From positions 1-24,784 of the forward strand of contig JAYMSP010002352.1 of assembly GCA_036897095.1 (NCBI GenBank): 24,784 nucleotides of DNA. The letters are read 5' to 3'. Below, piece after piece: positions 20,113-24,784 of this stretch. The position numbers and the translations under genes were made by a program. This DNA comes from Plantago elongata. Its lineage: Eukaryota; Streptophyta; Magnoliopsida; Lamiales; Plantaginaceae. Within the stretch, counting starts at the first letter, position 1. Each line of letters starts with the position of its first letter. The notes beneath the pieces are model-generated. The model saw only the letters and a list, made by a program, of their open reading frames with translations. It was not told the DNA's origin and searched no databases.

Positions 20113-21121
20113 GGAAAAATTTTATTTTAGATATATTAGATTGAGATATTATCACTTTAAATACATCAAAATGAGATTGATCAATTTGGATACACTACTG
20201 TAACCACCAATCAAATTAAGAAATTCCAATCTATTTTTCGATCAAATTGATGATGTGGCGTATTTTTGTATTTGAAATTCAAATACGGGATACGTTTCGC
20301 GTCACATTAATTCTCGGTATAAAATTTGTATTATAATTATAAAAGGATTTAAAAAATTACAAAAATTCGTTTTACATTTTTTTACAAACAATAAAAAAAA
20401 ATTAAAATTGCATTAGCTAATTTATGGGTATAAATTGTTTAATTCAATTGAAAAAAATATTTTACATGTTATTACATAAAATTAATAAAAAATTTCAAAA
20501 AATCAAAAACGCTATTTGCTACAGTAAATCTTCATTTGGGTCTTTGAATTTTGTAAGTGATTCGTATTTTTTTATTGTAGCAATTTTTTTAAAACTTTTT
20601 TTATTTTATTTATTTATTTTATATGTAATAAAATTTAAAATGTTTTTTTATATTTTTTAAAATATATTTCAGAAACTTTTACATCATTTTTTAATTATAT
20701 TAAACATTTTATACCCATAAATTACGTACAAGAGAGTGACACGCCCGTATTTCAATTTGGATCTCAAAAATTCAAGTCAATTGTAATAATACGAGAGCAT
20801 GTAGCTAATGCGATTTTAATTTAAAATATTTTCATAATTTTTAAATTATTTTATAATAATAATACAAAATTTATATCGAGAATTAACGTGGACGCAACAC
20901 GTATCCCGTATTTGAATTTCAAATACAAAAATACGAGTCAAATATGAATTTGGAGGGAAAATTGCACGTCCGACGGCCACGTAATCAATTTGATCGGAAA
21001 ATCGATCGGAGTTCCTCAATTAAACGGATGGTTACAGTAGTGTACCCAAATTGATCACTCACTTTTTAATCTACCTAAAGTGGCAGTATATCACTGTAGT
21101 GTACCTAAAATAAAATTTTCC
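20113..21121. mobile_element. 1-kb nested inverted-repeat (foldback) element
   Basis: Long outer arms pair from about 20113-20415 with 20802-21121. They include a perfect 37-base match between 20259-20295 and 20899-20935. A second inverted pair lies inside it: TAATTTATGGGTATAAA at 20418-20434 and its complement at 20708-20724. A third, inner pair is TTGCTACAGTAAA against TTTATTGTAGCAA at 20571-20583, with one mismatch. The right arm carries roughly 77 extra bases (20725-20801). The terminal sequence GGAAAATTTTATTTTAG fits a long-TIR class II element, perhaps Mutator-like. No target duplication was seen and no transposase ORF is present. An RNA across it could fold into a long hairpin. Confidence 0.85.
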
Positions 21122-21459
21122 TTTGTACGTACAATAGCCAAGAATTGGCAATTAGGTAGTATTTGATTTTTATGGAAATGATTAATTAGATATTTTTATG
21201 AAAATGTTTAAAAATCAGATTCACATTTTTTGAAGGTGGAAATATCAAGAATTTTATGTTTAATTTCTTGTTTACAACTTGCTAATCGGACTTGTTTGAA
21301 GAAATGTTCCATTACTTAGTTTTGAGGGGAATTATTATTCTTGACACGAATACAAACAACGAGAAATGGGTACGAACTTGACATAAACATAACAACATTA
21401 AGTTCGAAACACGTAATATATAAACGAAATTAGAATTTCACTATTGAATTCGAACAACC
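21122..21459. other. No gene recognised
   Basis: AT-rich sequence between the foldback element and the B3-like fragment. If the fragment is a last exon, part of 21122-21459 could be its former 3' UTR; no signal proves this. Confidence 0.4.
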
Positions 21460-21701
21460 TTAAGCTTTCCACCCACGCAATTTCCACACAGACGAAATCA
21501 CATCAACCACCTCGAATGTTATGGCATCCCCGAACGCAAGTCCGCATGTCTCACCAATTTGGGCCATTTTCTTGTTAAAGGAGCATCACGGTCGTACTTC
21601 CTTGCTATAACAACAACATCATCCTCTCTATCCATGGTCATGATAATCAGGCTCGTTTTCTTGTACACAATGTATGTATCACCAAATGTCTTAGGAACAC
21701 A
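21460..21701 (-). pseudogene. B3-domain-like gene fragment with a frameshift
   Basis: Read on the minus strand from 21701, just after GATTGTAG that would serve as a 3' splice site. The translation contains VPKTFGDTYIVYKKTSLIIM, then EDDVVVIARKYDRDAPLT and RKWPKLVRHA. At that point the frame runs into a stop. A one-base shift restores GLAFGDAITFEVVD and a short tail ending KLRGWKA and TAA. The order Pro-Lys...Leu-Thr...Trp...Gly-Leu...Gly-Asp...Phe matches the C-terminal half of plant B3 DNA-binding domains. No matching exon for the first half is evident upstream, although a minus-strand ORF at 21839-22027 precedes it. I judge it a broken exon or fragment. Identification is from motif pattern only. 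Confidence 0.5.
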
Positions 21702-22340
21702 CTACAATCGAAACATATAATGAATTGATTAAAAAAAGCCGAACGATTAATAACGTAAAACTTAAAATTTTGGAAAAAATTTAAGTTGATAATTGAATAA
21801 TTTGCAACTGGATATCATTTATTTAATTTTATAAAAAATTACGCGTTCAAGTTCTTGTTAAATGCTTCTACCATCCAGTTAGGTATTTTTGACAGTTTGA
21901 ATATTAAGTTAATTTTCATTATTGGGTTGCATAAATGCATAATTGAAGACATGCAAAAATATACGCAAAAATATACAAGTGATAGTATTGTTAACAACTC
22001 AAGTTGACTTGTTACATTTCCATCCAAATCAAATACTACTACCTTACTGAATCAGTTCTGGATTTAAGGGCCTTGTAGGTTATATCTTTTGTTATAATGC
22101 TATTTTATTAATGGAAACATTCTTTCCTTTGTAATAAAATTTGCACTTCTAATTGTTTACCGGGTTCAACTAGACTACTAACTTAAATCCAGCACTAAGG
22201 AAATCTGGAATTGTCGACCACGTTTATAATGAATAGGCCAAACCATGTATTTGATGGCATATCTAATTAATGACCAAACATGAACTTTATTACAAAAAAG
22301 AATGGATTTGATAAATGAAGATAATATGATTTGTTGGAAC
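21702..22340. other. No gene recognised
   Basis: AT-rich sequence. A 62-codon minus-strand ORF (21839-22027) followed by a possible GTAATT donor could be an upstream exon of the B3-like fragment, but its product shows no B3 features. Confidence 0.35.
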
Positions 22341-22350
22341 GTTAACAAAT

Positions 22351-22424
22351 GGTTTCGTGGTGTAGTTGGTTATCACGTCAGTCTAACACACTGAAGGTCT
22401 CCGGTTCGAACCCGGGCGAAGCCA
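22351..22424 (+). tRNA. tRNA-Val (anticodon AAC)
   Basis: A complete cloverleaf of 74 bases. The acceptor stem GGTTTCG pairs with CGAAGCC (one G-U) and is followed by discriminator A. The D arm contains GTGTAGTTGGTTATCAC, the A box. The anticodon loop CTAACAC has AAC at 22385-22387 on a TCAGT/ACTGA stem. The T arm has GGTTCGAACCC, the B box. There is no intron and CCA is not encoded. Upstream, AACAAAT offers the CAA motif common before plant tRNA genes. A run of six T at 22442-22447 is a standard Pol III terminator. It appears functional. Confidence 0.97.
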
Positions 22425-22441
22425 TTATTATTCATAACGCC

Positions 22442-22447
22442 TTTTTT
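22442..22447 (+). terminator. Pol III terminator of the tRNA-Val gene
   Basis: Six consecutive T, 18 bases past the end of the mature tRNA. Confidence 0.8.
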
Positions 22448-22641
22448 AAAGATTTTTGGTTTGGGCCTGACTTCACAGAAATGAACAACGGAGTCCATCA
22501 TGGCCTTGTTCTGTTGCCAGATTTGTTGTTGGGCCTAACTTAACGGCACGGGTCTAAGAAGAAATGGGCCAAAGCTCCAGGTTTGGCCTCGTCCAGGTCT
22601 CGTTGTGAACATAGCACATTGGAACTGATTATTCGAAATGA

Positions 22642-22665
22642 TGTGTGTGTGTGTGTGTTTTTTTT
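22642..22665 (+). repeat. (TG)8 microsatellite followed by a T run
   Basis: Eight TG units at 22642-22657 then eight T. It abuts the tRNA-like fragment and, read on the minus strand, could be its A-rich tail followed by an AC repeat. Confidence 0.9.
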
Positions 22666-22675
22666 CTTTTCTTAA

Positions 22676-22725
22676 ACGGATAATGTGACTCGAACTCCAA
22701 ACCTATTACCGATTGAGTTATGCTT
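22676..22725 (-). repeat. tRNA-like fragment, probable SINE remnant
   Basis: On the minus strand TAACTCAATCGG resembles an A box and AGTTCGAGTCAC a B box. They are only about 12 bases apart, far closer than in a real tRNA. An A-rich tail follows. This suggests a deleted SINE head or tRNA retropseudogene; chance resemblance cannot be excluded. Confidence 0.4.
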
Positions 22726-23311
22726 CATTTTCATTTATTCGAATGGATGGTAAAGTTTTAGAAACATGGTAAACCAAATAATGCGTAATTTTCTTAACTT
22801 TGTAATTGTTAACAGTCAAGAATGTAACATTCACTAGAGCTTTAGCACGGAAGAATGCATAAGGTTTCATGTGTTTTGTCTATCCATATAGGTATGCTTT
22901 AAAAGAAAAGCAAAATGGATTGATGCAATATGACCAATAAAGTGAATAAAATGAAATTCACAACTGGTTATAGATTATTGCAATGTAATTGTTCAAAGAA
23001 TATGAAATCTGAACACCTAATTGAATCATTTTATTAGGGTCAATAACAATAACAATCCCATTCTTGTCAATCGTCTATATAAGAAAGCCTCATAGTCCAT
23101 TATAGTCTCATCAATTATAGTTTTAATAGTGGTATATCTAATCAAGATGGAGAAGCTAATTGTCAAGCTAGTAATTGTGAAACTGAGCAACCAGAAGAAA
23201 ACAAGCTGGAGACGGTTATAACAGAAGAATTGTTCACTTGAGAGATATATTATTGGAAGCACGCTTATTCTAGTTGTACATTAGTTTTAGGCTTTTAGCC
23301 ATCTCATTATT
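22726..23311. other. No gene recognised
   Basis: AT-rich. The stretch 23080-23311 reads like an LTR or promoter flank leading to the TATA box at 23312, but no LTR ends were identified. A 24-codon ORF from the ATG at 23147 has no recognisable product. Confidence 0.35.
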
Positions 23312-23319
23312 TATAAATA
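23312..23319 (+). promoter_or_regulatory. TATA box upstream of the cysteine-rich peptide gene
   Basis: TATAAATA, about 150 bases before the predicted start codon, allowing a leader of roughly 110 bases. The leader would contain upstream ATGs at 23409 and 23430 in one common frame, different from that of the peptide. Confidence 0.45.
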
Positions 23320-23460
23320 GATAGAGTTAGTCGTCTTGTATTTTAGATTATTCATTCAAGTTTCTCTGTACAAAAACACTTTCTTCATCATCAATTCAAT
23401 TCAGTAGAATGTTCAATTCATCTTTCTATATGCTTATTCACACTATTGTCACTTTTGTGC

Positions 23461-23791
23461 ATGGTTGTTATCGTCTTCTACCTACAAGGTAAGAAAAAGT
23501 ACCAATTTTGCTGCATAATTAGCGAAATAGATCAATCCGGCCCGTTTTGTTCCGTTTCAAATGAACTATATTCATGTTTTAAATTTCCTTCACCCCAATT
23601 GTGTTGCAGGCAAACTAGCAGTTTCGGATCCTTTCTGCGTAACATTGTTCGTAGACATTATTTGCTCTTCATACCAAGATATTAAACAGTGTCATGATGC
23701 GTGGGTGAAAAAAGATGGTACTTCTTTAATTGGCACACAGTGTGTTCCAGATGAGGGCAATTTGAAATGTCAATGTAGTTACAGATTTTAG
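23461..23791 (+). CDS. Small cysteine-rich (defensin-like) secreted peptide, two exons, start doubtful
   Basis: Join 23461-23488 with 23610-23791, using CAAG/GTAAG and TTGTGTTGCAG/GC splice sites. The product is 69 residues. The mature part has six cysteines in a C-x8-C-x8-C-x16-C-x8-C-x1-C pattern and ends QCSYRF, resembling plant defensin-like peptides that are exported to the apoplast. A signal exon followed by a phase-1 intron and a cysteine-rich exon is the standard layout. The odd part is the start. The hydrophobic signal-like stretch in the peptide's frame reaches back beyond the ATG at 23461 (SICLFTLLSLLC precedes it). The better-placed ATGs at 23409 and 23430 are one base out of frame. 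So either the protein starts at 23461 with a short signal, or a small indel has broken the original start. The gene family is inferred from architecture. Confidence 0.55.
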
Positions 23792-24784
23792 ATATTGGAA
23801 ATGTTGTCCTCAAATAATTATTAAAGCAAACAAGCAATAACATCTTTTATCTATTTGAATATTTGCATAATAATGCATGTACTTCAATCCATTATTTCAG
23901 ATTCATTGGACCAAATTAGTTACTGTTAACCCCATTAGAAATGAAATAATTGAACAAATATAAGTAAGTGGCAGAAAAGTATTTGGCAGATATAATTCTT
24001 TCAACTGTTGGATTAAAACTTGGCATGAGGTAATGCTCGTTTTGCACCTGATCTTGTACTTAATAATTAATCGCCACTCCATTTGACTTGGAAATACAGA
24101 CAAAAGGTGATTGAGACAAGGATTTTATGTTGCACCGCAGATATCTCATGAGTCATAACTTGGCAATTTGTACTTAGATCTACTCTATAATAATACTCCC
24201 TAGAAATCGAAAGTATGAATACAAATATTAACATCAAATTATATAAATAATTAAAATAATTTATAAAAGTGGGTAAAGTGCATAATGTATGAATCAAAAG
24301 ATATAGGGCCTGATTGGGTTTCAAATACAACTCCAATACGATCAAGGGATTTAAGTCGTGGGTCAAAGACCCAGTTAAGATTTTGAGATGTTTTCAGTGG
24401 CAAAAACGCAGTTTAACCGACGCATTCGCTGATAGGTTTACGTTTTCAGGAGTGCGTTTGTAGGGGCCAAATTACACCTCCGAGACGCGCATCTAGTGAT
24501 TGGTTTAGTGCATTTAACTTGTACAACGTGCATCTCTGTGATTGGTTCGATGGATTTTAAGCTTGTAATGTGTAAAAGGTCAATAACACCCTTAAATTTA
24601 TGGATAATTTTCAAAAACACCTTAAATCGCGAAAAACTCAAAACTTACGAAGAACAGAACACATAATCAGATTAAAGAGAATTGATATCATATTAGCCGA
24701 AGAATTAGGAGTTGGTTTTTCATGTTTGAGTGAACATTACAAGTTAGTTCCGAATCAAACTATATCATGCCTACCACCTACATT
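23792..24784. other. Repeat-bearing intergenic DNA
   Basis: No gene recognised. GGGCCTGATTGGGTTTCAAA at 24306 looks like a Tourist/hAT-type terminus whose partner is not in the window. A 41-bp imperfect tandem duplication, GCATCTAGTGATTGGTT and GCATCTCTGTGATTGGTT, starts at 24489 and 24530. Confidence 0.45.

Noticed and set aside
23080-23410. Solo LTR of a Copia-type element feeding the peptide gene
   Set aside because: The TATA region resembles an LTR in style, but no terminal TG/CA ends, primer site or 5-bp duplication could be identified.

Overview
The window reads as nuclear DNA of a flowering plant, most likely a eudicot. It is AT-rich, has spliceosomal introns, plant-type TATA promoters and a plant tRNA-Val gene. 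It also carries a CACTA transposon end, LINE, SINE and MITE remnants, and a histone H4 gene with no sign of animal-type histone 3' processing. I could not fix the species from sequence alone.

Layout, left to right. 1-1800: the terminus of a CACTA element lies against a decayed LINE reverse-transcriptase fragment, probably an insertion into it. 1850-2700: histone H4 gene with its promoter. 3317-4442: a 1.1-kb DNA-transposon-like element with imperfect terminal inverted repeats and a 53-bp minisatellite inside. 4537-5125: a decayed tandem repeat holding a tRNA-derived SINE with an 18-bp target duplication. 5460-5831: a foldback and a 145-bp tandem duplication just upstream of the SF3B5 gene (6131-6394). 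6400-15480: mostly gene-poor, AT-rich DNA with a Tourist-like MITE, a GC-ended element and several palindromes. 15487-19240: a SAC51-type bHLH gene whose long leader is split by introns and carries a highly conserved-looking 53-codon upstream ORF. 20113-21121: a 1-kb nested inverted repeat. 21460-21701: a B3-like gene fragment on the minus strand with a one-base frameshift. 22351-22424: tRNA-Val(AAC). 23312-23791: a small cysteine-rich (defensin-like) secreted-peptide gene or decaying copy. The right end is repeat-rich intergenic DNA.

The protein genes do not form a functional cluster. H4 (chromatin) and SF3B5 (U2 snRNP) are housekeeping genes. The bHLH gene is a developmental regulator under translational control. 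The most informative region is the leader of the bHLH gene. Its main conserved uORF is interrupted by an intron, and if that intron is kept the peptide loses its conserved C-terminus. Splicing could therefore gate the thermospermine-responsive uORF known for the SAC51 family. That coupling is an inference. The uORF itself is visible in the sequence.
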